Of a stretch of DNA of 64,000 nt, positions 55,579 through 64,000 are shown piece after piece. Origin of the DNA: Perkinsela sp. pyNocScin1 (Eukaryota > Euglenozoa > Kinetoplastea > Prokinetoplastida > Perkinselidae); the NCBI GenBank assembly GCA_964019655.1, contig CAXHTR010000001.1:744001-808000 (forward strand), written 5' to 3'. The position numbers were made by a program, and so were the translations under genes. How positions within the stretch are numbered: position 1 is the stretch's first letter; each line of letters starts with the position of its first letter. The notes beneath the pieces were generated by a model. It was not told where the DNA came from and did no database searches. It saw nothing but the letters and a program-made list of their open reading frames with translations.

Positions 55579-56505
55579 GACGCGGACGTCGTGCGCGTAG
55601 TACTTTCCGCCGAACTGGGCGCCCATGCCGAGCGCCTGGCAGTGCTGGAGCACCTGTGCCTCGAGCTCGAGGTCGCGGAAGGCCTGGCCGAACGCCGAGC
55701 CCTTGGTCGGCAGGTTGTCGTAGTACCGGCAGCTCGCGTACTTGACTGTCTTGAGGCACTGCTCGGCGCTCATGCCGCCGATGACGACGGCGACGTGGTA
55801 CGGCGGGCACGCCGAAGTCCCGAACATCTTAATCTTTTCCTTCAAAAATACGCTCATGTTCTTCGGGTTGAGCAGGGCTTTTGTCTGCTGAAACAGAAAC
55901 GTCTTGTTCGCGCTGCCGCCGCCCTTGGCGACGAACATGAAGTGGTACTCGTTGCCCTTCGTCGCGTAGAGGTCGATCTGCGCGGGCAGATTTGTCTTTG
56001 TGTTCGTCTCTTCGAACATTGTGAGCGGGGCCATCTGCGAGTACCGCAGGTTGTTCTGTGTGTAGCAGTCGTAGACACCGCGCGACAAGTCCTCTTCGTC
56101 CGTCTCGTTGGTCCACACGTGCTGCCCTTTGTAGCCGGCGATGATGGCCGTGCCCGTGTCCTGGCACCCGGGGAGGATGCCGCCAGCGGCGATATTCGCG
56201 TTCTTGAGCAGTTGCAGCGCGACGTAGCGGTCGTTGTCGCTCGCCTCCGGGTCGTCAAGGATTTTACGGAGCTGCTGAAGGTGGCCGGGCCGGAGGAGGT
56301 GCGCGACGTCGCTGAAGGCGGCGGTGCTGAGCAGCGCCAGCGCTTCGGGCTGGACCTTGAGGATGGACCGGCCGTCGAAGGTCACGCTTTCGACGAAGTT
56401 CTTGGTGAGCAGGCGGTACGGCACGTCTGGCTTGCACGGAAAGAGGGGGGCGTAGGCAAATGGGGCGGCAGGTGTGTTTCGTAAGACAGAGCCAAGGCGA
56501 AGCAT
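54850..56505 (-). CDS. fumarate hydratase class I (4Fe-4S), probably mitochondrial, 551 aa
   Basis: The class I signatures are complete: [14 protein letters not shown] (C114), [29 protein letters not shown] (C233), [15 protein letters not shown] (C327), [15 protein letters not shown]. The spacing C114-C233-C327 (119 and 94) equals what I recall for the three cluster ligands of the Leishmania enzyme. It catalyses reversible fumarate hydration. The N-terminus ([20 protein letters not shown]) looks like a mitochondrial presequence. Kinetoplastids are known for class I instead of class II fumarase, so this supports the taxonomic reading. Confidence 0.93.
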
Positions 56506-56591
56506 TGCGATTTTTTATGAAAATTCTTTGAGAATGAAATAATCTTCAAAAGATTTTGTTAGAATTTTTACAAAAGTTATGTACAGTGCAT

Positions 56592-57818
56592 TCACAGCAA
56601 GGATCGAAGCTGGGCCATATCTTTCGTGCAAATCAGTTTTGTCTGCTCGACGAGGTTCTGTGGTTTCACGTCGTACACATCGTCAAGAATCGTGCTCTCA
56701 CATGGCTTTGGCAGGTTCTCGTGTTTGACCACGAGCTTGAGCATCGTCGATCGCGTCTCTGTCTCGAGTTCAGTCGTCTCTGCGCTCGACCACCAGCCCT
56801 GCCGCTCCATATACGTTTGGAGCCGCGTGATGGGGTTCGGAATTTCCACCGGCGGCTCGCCCCGGTACCTCGACGCGTCGTCGGACGTGCTGTGGTTGCC
56901 CACCCGGTACGTCATCGCCTCTATCAGCACTGGCGTGCCCTTCGCAATGCTCATCGCTTTGGCCTCCGCAGTCACCGCAAGGACTGCGAGCGCATCGTTG
57001 CCATCAACGCGAATAGCGGGCACGCCGTACCCACTGCCCCGGCCGGCAATGCCATCGCCCGCGTACTGCTCAGCGCACGGCGTCGAGATGGCATACGCAT
57101 TATTCCGACAGAAAAAGATCGTCTGGCATTTGAGCGTTGCTGCCATGTTCAGCGCTGCGTGGAAGTCGCCCTCCGAGGCGGCGCCCTCGCCAAAGTAGCA
57201 CATGCACACTTTCTTCGCGTTCTCAAGGCGAAAGCCATACCCACAGCCCGCGGCCTGCGGGAGCTGCGTGCCGACCGGCGACGAAATCGTGTGAAAGTTC
57301 AGTTTCTTCGATCCGTAGTGAATCGGCATCTGTCTGCCTTTCGCTGGGTCCTCGCAAGAGCCGATGCACTGCGCGACCATCTGATCCATCGTGTATCCGC
57401 GCCAGAGGAAAGCCCCAGACTCCCGGTACTGGCCGTACATTGTGTCCTCGAGCGAGAGCGCCGCCGCTGAGCCGACGACGCAGCCGAGCTCTCCCTCGCT
57501 CGTAAGATAAAAGCTGATACGACCCTGACGCTGGCAGTCGTGGAGCACTTTGTCTATAACAGTTTGCTGAATCATCGTTTTGAGCATCTTACGGGCCAGG
57601 TCGCGGCTGAGAATAGCGTCGAGCTGCGGGCAGGGGTTCACAACGGTGGAGCCATCGAGGGAGAGGACACTGAAGATAGGCAGGGACTGTGCAGGCTTTG
57701 TGAACTCGAGCGATGTCTGCATGACGCTCTGTGCCGATGGGTAGTTGAGGTTCCACATTTTGCTCGCGGCAAACATTCGTTCTGCGTCTGAGAGCAGTCG
57801 GCGCACTGAGGCGTACAT
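56592..57818 (-). CDS. BCKDHA: branched-chain 2-oxoacid dehydrogenase E1 alpha subunit, 408 aa
   Basis: The TPP motif is visible as GEGAASEGDFHAALN (210-224) through FFCRNN (235-240). The regulatory loop YRVGNHSTSDDASRYR carries the Ser phosphorylated by BCKDH kinase; the first of the usual two His (GHHS) is Asn, while the second, next to the serine, is kept. The pairing motif GRQMPIHYGS also fits the branched-chain type rather than pyruvate dehydrogenase. It decarboxylates 2-oxoacids from Leu, Ile and Val in mitochondria. The presequence is short (MYASVRRLLSDAERMFA). Confidence 0.9.
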   Translation of the reverse strand: MYASVRRLLSDAERMFAASKMWNLNYPSAQSVMQTSLEFTKPAQSLPIFSVLSLDGSTVVNPCPQLDAILSRDLARKMLKTMIQQTVIDKVLHDCQRQGRISFYLTSEGELGCVVGSAAALSLEDTMYGQYRESGAFLWRGYTMDQMVAQCIGSCEDPAKGRQMPIHYGSKKLNFHTISSPVGTQLPQAAGCGYGFRLENAKKVCMCYFGEGAASEGDFHAALNMAATLKCQTIFFCRNNAYAISTPCAEQYAGDGIAGRGSGYGVPAIRVDGNDALAVLAVTAEAKAMSIAKGTPVLIEAMTYRVGNHSTSDDASRYRGEPPVEIPNPITRLQTYMERQGWWSSAETTELETETRSTMLKLVVKHENLPKPCESTILDDVYDVKPQNLVEQTKLICTKDMAQLRSLL

Positions 57819-57901
57819 ATATTGCTCAAAAGAATGGGAAATCTATGATGGAGGGCTTGTGAAACACTCCCAAAGTAAAACCTACTGGGTAACCAATCTA
57901 T

Positions 57902-60235
57902 TTACACGTCATACTCGGCAAAGAGCAGGTTCTGCTCGACGGATAGGTCAGTGAGTGTTCCACGCCGAACGGTGACGCCTGCTAGCTCGTCATCGTCCTC
58001 GTCCATCTCTTCAGCGTCAAACTCATTCGCCTCGAAGAGCGCCTTCTTCTCCAGAAACTCCTCGAGGGAAATCGATCGCCACTTGCACACAAGCCGGCTC
58101 AGGCCGTCCAGAATTTCCTTCTCAGTGCACAGCGGGAGATCGACGGAGCCACAGGACGTCGCTTCAGCGTCTATCTCGCACCTGTGCAGCTCGCAAAAGT
58201 ACCCCTGCTGAACGAGAAAATTCCGCCGCCGCGTCGCGAACCGCTCCTCGTGGGTATGTTCACTGATCAGCGAGTAAAAGACGACAGAGCCGCCGTTCAG
58301 CTTCGGCCGAAGGAGCCGACCGATGCGCTGCAGCTCCTGCCGCCTGCTCCCGCCCTGCGCGCTCACCTGGATGAGCACTGTGGCGGCTGGCAGGTTGATG
58401 CTGGTGTCACCGACGCGGCTGATGCAGACGATGCTACACGTCGGAACGTACTGGAACTCAAAGAGAATGCGCATCCGGTCGTTGTGCGGCGTCGAGCCCG
58501 TGATGGCCGGGCAGCGCAGGTAGTCTTGGCACAGCTTGAGCGCATGCAGCGAGTCCGCGAAGACGAGGACCTTATCGCCTTTCCGGGCGTGCTGTGCGGC
58601 GAGCGCGACGCACTGGCGGAGCTTGATGGGGTTGCAAGCGGCGAGCGCTAGCCGCAGCGCCGACGGGGTCTCTGCGCGGTAGAACTCTTTGAGAAAGGCG
58701 CCCTGCGTGGGGCAAATGATGGTCTGGCAGGAGACATTGGCGATGTAGCCGCTGCGATGCAAATCCCACCAGGTCGCCTCGTAGAGCTTTGGGCCGACGA
58801 GCGCCGTGAGGTCTTTGACCTTATCGTCTTCGCGGAGCAGCGTGGCGGTAAGCCCGAGTAGGCACTGCGCCGGGATGGCGCGGATGCAGCGCTGGAACGT
58901 CACTGCCGGCAGTGAGTGCACCTCGTCGAAGACAACAAGGCCCCAGCGGTGCGTGGAAATCCAGGCGAGGGCGTTCTTTCGCCGCTTCGACTGCTTGCCG
59001 ATGTTCGCGCTGAGCATCGCGTAGGTCGTGAGCACGATGGACGTCGCTGGCGAAAAAGTGTCCTTTGACTTGCTCGTACAGCGGTATATGAGGCTGCTCG
59101 ACGGCGTTCCGTCTGGCCGCGCGGTGAACTCGTGGAACTGGTTCCGCCACTGCTCAACTGAAACCGCAGAAGGGCAGACGACGATTGCTGGGCACTTAAC
59201 GATGCAGATCGCCCCGATGCCAACAAGCGTCTTGCCAGCGCCGCACGGGAGCACTATTAGGCCGTTGGTTGAAAACTTACCATTCGGAGCGAACGCGTTC
59301 CATGCTGCCCTCTGGTAGGGGCGGACGTTGACAGACTCGCGCAACGCAATCGGGATCTGCTGGCTCGCTGGCTCCCGCGCGAACTCGTAGGTCTCTGTCA
59401 CAGAGTACTGCAGGTTGTCAACGATGTGCGACTTGACGTCAACGTACTGCGACTTTGGAATATGCAGTGTGTACTTTCTAGTGTTATCTGTATTTTTTGT
59501 GATAGACAAGCCGAACCGGTCTGCAATTGACTGTGTGACTTCATCCTCAGCAGCGCTCTCAAGGCTGTATCTTTCTTCTCTCGCTGTGTTCGGCCCCTGC
59601 ACAAGTGCAAACTTGCCGTAGCGCTGGTACGAAAGAAAGACAAAGTACAGAATCTGGTACAGGCAGGTCGTCTTGAGCATATCATCGAAGGCCCCACTGA
59701 TGTAGCTGATGGCCTCTGCGGCCTCCTTCGCATCAAGCGCACTTATGAGCGAATGAAAGCGAGCCTTGAGCGTCTCACTCGGAATCTTTTGGTATTTTGA
59801 CCCTGGCTGGGCCCACAGAGCGATGCAGGACTGCACAAACACAAAAATACAGACGAGCTCTATCTGCATTGCGCTTTCGATGCGGCGCGGGCGGAAATCA
59901 CATGCCATCTTCCAGGCAACGATACTTATGCCGCATAGAACGGTTTGGTACGAATACCCGATGGACTGTCCCCCGAGGAGGCCGTACGGGGTGATGCTGT
60001 ACTGATGCATTGACTGCTGGATACTAATCGGCTCTGCGATAGAGCGCACGAAGCTCTGCAGTGATTTTTGAAACAGTGGCACAAAGGTCAAACACGCCTT
60101 TTTACGGAGATTTTCGTCTTTCAGCACTGAAAGCGACTCATTCGCTTTAGAGATCAGTGCAAACTGTGAACCTGGAGTCTGCTGGCAAACATATACCTGT
60201 GGGTGCTCCAGGCTCTCTTTAAAGCAAAGCCACAT
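57902..60235 (-). CDS. XPB/ERCC3-type DNA helicase (TFIIH), 777 aa
   Basis: An SF2 helicase with VRPYQRAAWNAF, Walker A LPCGAGKT (329-336), DEVH (437-440), LLGLTATLLREDDK (RED at 468-470, a hallmark of XPB), and in lobe 2 HARKGDKVLVFADS, RVGDTSINLPAATVLIQ and QELQRIGRLLRP (the Q..GR..R motif). The N-terminal 290 residues are divergent and shorter than in human XPB. Trypanosomes carry two XPB types, one in TFIIH and a repair form; this could be either. It opens promoter DNA and acts in nucleotide excision repair. An acidic segment (EFDAEEMDEDDDELAG) lies near the C-terminus. Confidence 0.9.
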   Translation of the reverse strand: MWLCFKESLEHPQVYVCQQTPGSQFALISKANESLSVLKDENLRKKACLTFVPLFQKSLQSFVRSIAEPISIQQSMHQYSITPYGLLGGQSIGYSYQTVLCGISIVAWKMACDFRPRRIESAMQIELVCIFVFVQSCIALWAQPGSKYQKIPSETLKARFHSLISALDAKEAAEAISYISGAFDDMLKTTCLYQILYFVFLSYQRYGKFALVQGPNTAREERYSLESAAEDEVTQSIADRFGLSITKNTDNTRKYTLHIPKSQYVDVKSHIVDNLQYSVTETYEFAREPASQQIPIALRESVNVRPYQRAAWNAFAPNGKFSTNGLIVLPCGAGKTLVGIGAICIVKCPAIVVCPSAVSVEQWRNQFHEFTARPDGTPSSSLIYRCTSKSKDTFSPATSIVLTTYAMLSANIGKQSKRRKNALAWISTHRWGLVVFDEVHSLPAVTFQRCIRAIPAQCLLGLTATLLREDDKVKDLTALVGPKLYEATWWDLHRSGYIANVSCQTIICPTQGAFLKEFYRAETPSALRLALAACNPIKLRQCVALAAQHARKGDKVLVFADSLHALKLCQDYLRCPAITGSTPHNDRMRILFEFQYVPTCSIVCISRVGDTSINLPAATVLIQVSAQGGSRRQELQRIGRLLRPKLNGGSVVFYSLISEHTHEERFATRRRNFLVQQGYFCELHRCEIDAEATSCGSVDLPLCTEKEILDGLSRLVCKWRSISLEEFLEKKALFEANEFDAEEMDEDDDELAGVTVRRGTLTDLSVEQNLLFAEYDV

Positions 60236-60334
60236 GAATCATTTTGAATAAAAAGGGGAAAGCGTTAGTAAGTGGGGCAAAGATAAAAGAAGGCTTTTAC
60301 TAGCAAAAGCCAAAAACTAAGTTTCAAATTACTT
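60236..60334 (-). other. spacer between snoRNA-like cluster and XPB gene
   Basis: Short AT-rich linker; includes the 5' flank and probable acceptor of the XPB gene. Confidence 0.4.
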
Positions 60335-60435
60335 TCAGCGCAGTGTTGTCGATCATGCCATGGGATAGCAGACAGTTGCCGTAGCAGCTGGTGCTATACC
60401 ATGAATCTGTTGGCATTTTGGTTTAAGATCATCAT
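60335..60435 (-). ncRNA. box C/D snoRNA-like repeat, copy 3
   Basis: On the minus strand: box C ATGATGA (60429-60435), a conserved 21-nt stretch starting TCTTAAACC, a variable middle, a C'-like ATGATC followed by the conserved CGACAACACTGCG, and box D CTGA (60335-60338). Box to box is 101 nt, the usual size for a C/D snoRNA. No protein frame covers it. Confidence 0.55.
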
Positions 60436-60476
60436 GTGGGTGGATGAATTGTGCAGAAAAATCAAAAAATTAGCAG

Positions 60477-60588
60477 TCAGCGCAGTGTTGTCGGTCATCA
60501 CAGACCTGCAGACTAGACACGCATCGCAAAGCGACAGAGTGTGTGGCCCGCAGCCTGCTCTGTTGGCATTTTGGTTTAAGATCATCAT
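60477..60588 (-). ncRNA. box C/D snoRNA-like repeat, copy 2
   Basis: On the minus strand: box C ATGATGA (60582-60588), the same conserved stretch, C' as TGATGA, the conserved guide-like CGACAACACTGCG and box D CTGA (60477-60480). The middle differs in sequence from copies 1 and 3. Length 112 nt. Confidence 0.6.
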
Positions 60589-60628
60589 GAAGGTGTGAAA
60601 TGGGCCACGGCAAAGCTATACTAAAAAC

Positions 60629-60735
60629 TCAGCGCAATGTTGTCGATCATATCCCGCATGTGCACTGCATGGCCACGCAGATGGTGCAACAGTACACATG
60701 AAAGATTTGTTGGCATTTTGGTTTAAATTCATCAT
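60629..60735 (-). ncRNA. box C/D snoRNA-like repeat, copy 1
   Basis: On the minus strand: box C ATGATGA (60729-60735), conserved ATTTAAACCAAAATGCCAAC, a variable middle, C'-like ATGATC, CGACAACATTGCG (one change) and box D CTGA (60629-60632). Length 107 nt. It is the first of the three in the direction of transcription. Confidence 0.55.
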
Positions 60736-60740
60736 AAGGG

Positions 60741-60870
60741 ATGGAACGGTTGCGAAACTTATGCGCTATCAAGCACATGCAGGTGACATTCTCTACCTAG
60801 AAAAATACTTTTTATTAGTACCAAAGCGTGAAAGTATTAAAAAATTCTTTTACTTGTGATCACAGAATCT
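60741..60870 (-). other. spacer, 3' region of CBP80-like gene
   Basis: No gene is seen; AT-rich. Confidence 0.35.
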
Positions 60871-63360
60871 CTACGTAGCTGCTGACTGTGCAGCCTTGCG
60901 TGCACTGTATCGGCGGTAGGCCGTATGCCTTCCTCCACGCAGTCTCTGCAGCTCTTTATCTATCTCTGCGATGGTAAAAGACTCTGTGTGGCAGCCTGAG
61001 GCAATCGTAGCGTGACGCCACTGTCTTGCGATGCTGTCGTGGCATGGTCCTGGCACGAAGACTATTTCGCGTATTTTCTTCTCGTGCTCTGGCCACTTGT
61101 GTGGTATGCGAAGTGTGAAGTACATTCGTGCAAACCAACGTAAAAGCCCGATGGCACTCTGGAACAGAAGAACATTGCGCCCGTTCCAGTGTGGCATAGG
61201 CTGTGATCGAAGGTCGGCAGCCTGCACAAACGCTTGGACTTCATCATCTTCCTTATCGGCGAGAGAGGAAATTTTCCGCTGCAAGGCCGAAAAAAGATTG
61301 AAGAAAAAGGACTGGATCTCACCTGTAGCGAGTTCTGCAGTGCTGTTCTCTGTGCTGTCATCCGCAGTTGACTTCCAGCGCTGAAGTGTGATCCGGAACG
61401 CATGGATAGTCACCTGGCGAATCCAGGATTGTTCCCACACGCCCTCGATGCACTTGCTCTCGAGCCACGTCGGAACTGCTGATGGGGAAATAACGCCTGT
61501 CTCAAGAAGATGAAACATCGTCTGAAGCCTATCGGAGTGGCTTGTCGTCCAAAACTTGTACACATGATCGAGTAAGGCGACAGATGTCGTCTCGTGACCA
61601 CCCTTGGAAACGTCTGTGCATATCGCCAGGTTTTCATCGAAAATTGGCTTAAATCGCTCCAAAAGCTGCTTCTGGTAGGCATGCGACACCTTAGTAGCGC
61701 TTAATATGCTATCGAGAAGCTGAAGTTCACACGAAAACGATTTGAAGCTCTCTGGCTTAGTCTTTTGCAATGTTCGCACCGATTCGCAGTCGATACTCTG
61801 AATGCTAAGTCGGAAAACATTATCTTTAATAAGCGCTTCGTTCGGCGGCCTTTTCTTCAGAACAAATCCGTGCAGTTCCTGTGGAATGACGCCCCTGATC
61901 CTTCCTGGAAAGCTACCTTCAGCAAGATCTCGGAGAAGCTCAAAGAGGAACAGCTTCCGGCATACGAGAAAGCGCGAGTCGACCGTGGCGTTTGCAATGG
62001 TGTGCCACTGGTCCCACGGGAAAGCAAAGTGCTGATTTCGAAGCACCTCAGCGATGAGTGCACGAAGCCTATCCACTACCTCAATGTCCAGCGTATGAAT
62101 ACGCGAGAACATGTGCGTCCAGAGGCTTAGTAGGGTCATTCCAGCGATGTCCCCGTCCAGATTTCTCGGGCAGACGATAACGTGCGAAAGCAGTCGCATC
62201 GTGAAAAACAGGGCCGTTTTTGGTGCGACTTCGGAGGCTCCATAGTGTCCCCCTTCTGCTAGAATGGGCCCTGGGAGAGAGAAATAGTCCTCCAGAAGGC
62301 AATACACATTCAGCATCGTTGTAAACGCCCTTCGCTCAGCAGAGACGGTGGTATTTTCGAGCGAGAGAAATAGTGCGTCATCAATACTGAGGAATGCGAG
62401 GGCACATTGCTTGACGTCTAGTTGGTTCGCCCATACTACATGACGCACGTAAGAAAAGCGCTTGAGAATGTTCAGCGGTGTAACGAGCACAGCGAGTTCC
62501 GGGCTGCTTTCCACAGAATCGCGAGCTAGCTCCTGCAACCCATCAAACAAGCAGAAGTAGTATGCCCCTGCGGTAGTCAAACTGTCTTTTGTTGGCTGTG
62601 CGACATCTGACTCTACAATTGTGTCGTTTGCTGTGCCTATATTTTGATCCTTGAGCGCGAGCTGTAGTACATCTGTATTCTGATGTGGTCCATCCCCTGC
62701 AGAGGTGCTCAAGTAGAGTGATCGAGCTCCAAACGATTCATTTGCCTCTTGCGACACACATGGGGTATAAATGCTGTTTGGCCATGAAATTTTGGCTGCA
62801 TGACTCGTAATTTCATCTCGAGCAGGCAGGCTTGGGTACATCAAAAGGAGCATATACGCCGATCGCGATAATGGCTCTTCAGAACACTGCACCATGTTTC
62901 GAATTCGGTGTAAAGCCTCACTCTCAACACTATGAGAGAACAGCGATAATATCCAAATAGATCGCTGGACAAGAAATATGCTATCTGAGTGCACCATTGC
63001 TTCTTGCAGAATAATGACAAGCACAGTTTGGATTTCATCACTAAATTTTGTCTTTGCAAGAGCCTTCAAGTGCTCGTTTAGTAGTAATGCACGCAGAACG
63101 AGTGCTTTGGATGGCAGCTCGAGGAAACAGCGAATGCAATGCGATATAAAGTATTCTTCGAGGCTAAGTCCTCCAGGTAGAGTGGGCTCGGCCTCTATGT
63201 ATGCCTGCCATAGGGCATCTACCACCTCGTCTGAGAATTGAATGGACCCTGTACTAGCAGTATAATCCGCCTGTATAGTTGCCAAGGCGTACAAAGCCTC
63301 ATCAACTTTTGGTTTGGTGGAAAAATTTAAGCGGGTAAGTATTTTTTTCCTAGATTCCAT
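60871..63360 (-). CDS. nuclear cap-binding protein CBP80/NCBP1-like, 829 aa
   Basis: A long helical protein with NCBP1 hallmarks: RNQHFAFPWDQW (about 455-466), which matches the FPWxWxxW segment that opens the second MIF4G-like domain, and LLDHVYKFWTTSHSDRLQTM...VISPSAVPTWLES, matching the third domain (WxxxPQxxxxLxxKMxxxxIVxxxAVxxWIF). Trypanosomes have a large, divergent subunit of this type in their cap-binding complex. It would bind the hypermethylated cap-4 of trans-spliced mRNA with CBP20. The start at 63360 follows TTTGTTTCGCAG; the frame upstream begins with TTG. A minimal ATG-TAT-TGA lies between acceptor and start. Confidence 0.62.
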   Translation of the reverse strand: MESRKKILTRLNFSTKPKVDEALYALATIQADYTASTGSIQFSDEVVDALWQAYIEAEPTLPGGLSLEEYFISHCIRCFLELPSKALVLRALLLNEHLKALAKTKFSDEIQTVLVIILQEAMVHSDSIFLVQRSIWILSLFSHSVESEALHRIRNMVQCSEEPLSRSAYMLLLMYPSLPARDEITSHAAKISWPNSIYTPCVSQEANESFGARSLYLSTSAGDGPHQNTDVLQLALKDQNIGTANDTIVESDVAQPTKDSLTTAGAYYFCLFDGLQELARDSVESSPELAVLVTPLNILKRFSYVRHVVWANQLDVKQCALAFLSIDDALFLSLENTTVSAERRAFTTMLNVYCLLEDYFSLPGPILAEGGHYGASEVAPKTALFFTMRLLSHVIVCPRNLDGDIAGMTLLSLWTHMFSRIHTLDIEVVDRLRALIAEVLRNQHFAFPWDQWHTIANATVDSRFLVCRKLFLFELLRDLAEGSFPGRIRGVIPQELHGFVLKKRPPNEALIKDNVFRLSIQSIDCESVRTLQKTKPESFKSFSCELQLLDSILSATKVSHAYQKQLLERFKPIFDENLAICTDVSKGGHETTSVALLDHVYKFWTTSHSDRLQTMFHLLETGVISPSAVPTWLESKCIEGVWEQSWIRQVTIHAFRITLQRWKSTADDSTENSTAELATGEIQSFFFNLFSALQRKISSLADKEDDEVQAFVQAADLRSQPMPHWNGRNVLLFQSAIGLLRWFARMYFTLRIPHKWPEHEKKIREIVFVPGPCHDSIARQWRHATIASGCHTESFTIAEIDKELQRLRGGRHTAYRRYSARKAAQSAAT

Positions 63361-63390
63361 TCTGTCAATACATTTGTGAACTTCCCTTAA

Positions 63391-63403
63391 CTGCGAAACA
63401 AAC
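63391..63403 (-). promoter_or_regulatory. probable trans-splice acceptor (GTTTGTTTCGCAG)
   Basis: A T-rich tract plus CAG on the minus strand, 30 bases before the ATG at 63360. It places a three-codon upstream ORF (63365-63373) in the leader. Confidence 0.5.
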
Positions 63404-63447
63404 AAATTAGATACTATTCTTTAGTTAACATGCTAACAAAACGAGAT

Positions 63448-64000
63448 CTACACATACCGGCTTTCAATACTCAACGAGTCTGCAAGCCGATGGGCCATCA
63501 TCATGACTGTTGACGATAGGCCAGCTGACATTGGCACAGGAACCGCACTCGCGTCGCACACATATATGTTGCGCGTATTCTCCACGAGAAAGTCTGGCTT
63601 GAGGACACTGCCAAGGGCACACGTACCGCCAAACTCCCCGAGGCCAACCACCTGCGCACGAATCGCATCTTGTGACCGCGATGCTTCATTTTCTCTTACA
63701 CACTCGAGCATTGCCTTCGAATTCGAAATTGTGTCTGCGCACTGCAGCGCTTCGGCGAGAACTGAAACGTCACTTTCTTCCGATAAGTAATTTGGGTTGA
63801 CGTGCATTTTCATTGTTCCCTCAGCAGACTCCCGAAAACTGACTTCGCCGCGGGACTGTGGTCGCAGGAGGCGTGCATCAAGCGTGCACCCATGTGTGAC
63901 CTTGCCTGCCGTACTCTCGAGGTAATTTCGCAAAAAGACGCCGTAGTCGGCAACAGCTGAAAATTTATCACTCGTCGTGGCTCTATTGTAAATTCGAGGG
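63448..64000 (-). CDS. GMC oxidoreductase, C-terminal part (cut by window edge)
   Basis: The frame is open to the last base and continues beyond the window. The visible C-terminal 183 residues have the GMC end pattern: GEFGGTCALGSVLKPDFLVENTRNIYVCDASAVPVPMSAGLSSTVMMMAHRLADSL, here cited only as positions 125-180 with key residues DAS and P-x-P. This matches HxxGTCxMG...NLxVxDASxFPxxxGxNPxxTxxxLAxRxAD. The usual His before GTC is not there (EFGGTC). The family includes choline, glucose and long-chain alcohol oxidases using FAD; the substrate is unknown. Confidence 0.7.
   Translation of the reverse strand, partial: PRIYNRATTSDKFSAVADYGVFLRNYLESTAGKVTHGCTLDARLLRPQSRGEVSFRESAEGTMKMHVNPNYLSEESDVSVLAEALQCADTISNSKAMLECVRENEASRSQDAIRAQVVGLGEFGGTCALGSVLKPDFLVENTRNIYVCDASAVPVPMSAGLSSTVMMMAHRLADSLSIESRYV

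Larger units (their letters stand above)
60338..60740 (-). repeat. three tandem ~145-bp units carrying the snoRNA-like genes
   Basis: Conserved blocks GCGCAGTGTTGTCG and TGTTGGCATTTTGGTTTAA (plus strand) recur three times at about 142-152 bp spacing, separated by non-conserved sequence. Conservation only at the blocks next to the C and D boxes suggests selection on guide regions. Confidence 0.75.

Noticed and set aside
38047-60235. Functional operon logic between PIWI, La, RAD51-like and neighbours
   Set aside because: Kinetoplastid polycistrons group unrelated genes, so adjacency is not evidence of a shared pathway.
60401-60598. Small protein frames on both strands of the 60.4-60.6 kb repeats
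   Set aside because: The frames follow the repeat and its reverse complement; conserved boxes fit snoRNA better than protein.
1-64000. CRISPR array, bacterial operons or plasmid features
   Set aside because: Gene families, leaders, tRNA forms and splice signals are eukaryotic; no direct-repeat/spacer pattern is present.

Overview
The window looks like nuclear DNA from a kinetoplastid-type (euglenozoan) protist. Genes run in long one-directional arrays: plus strand up to about 13 kb, then minus strand from about 14 kb to the right edge. The coding sequences appear uninterrupted and use the standard code. Many start codons sit just downstream of a pyrimidine tract plus AG, which fits spliced-leader trans-splicing of polycistronic RNA. 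The gene content agrees: class I (4Fe-4S) fumarase, an Argonaute/PIWI with an RGG box, CBP80-like, RTF1-like, XPB and Prp6 proteins, a possible PEX3, and a tandem snoRNA-like cluster. The species cannot be read from the sequence. A reduced kinetoplastid such as Perkinsela is only a guess.

Layout: 1-6.4 kb holds plus-strand genes for secreted leucine-rich-repeat (LRR) proteins built on a 23-residue unit. 6.5-13.3 kb holds three copies of a ~1.07 kb hAT-like non-autonomous transposon, with two identical LRR genes between them. The target-site duplications show that this array arose by unequal recombination between two elements flanking one LRR gene. 13.3-14.1 kb is a convergent strand-switch region with an LRR remnant. 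14-64 kb is a minus-strand array that mixes further LRR genes with housekeeping genes. A four-gene tRNA cluster (Arg, His, Asp, Gly) lies at 24.4-24.85 kb.

The housekeeping genes cover pre-mRNA processing and RNA metabolism (Prp6, La, CBP80-like, DEAD-box helicase, TruD/PUS7-type pseudouridine synthase, PIWI), transcription and repair (RTF1-like, XPB, RAD51-like, a possible POLD3 relative), protein folding (mitochondrial DnaJ, p23, CCT4), mitochondrial function (bL20m, a helical-repeat protein, BCKDH E1-alpha, fumarase), the pentose phosphate pathway (RPE), possibly glycosome biogenesis (PEX3-like), and a GMC oxidoreductase cut by the right edge.

At least 16 LRR loci are present, including fragments, a frameshifted copy and the recent duplicate. 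They are probably secreted or surface proteins. Their N-terminal cap resembles the plant LRRNT type, and its two cysteines tend to be present or absent together.
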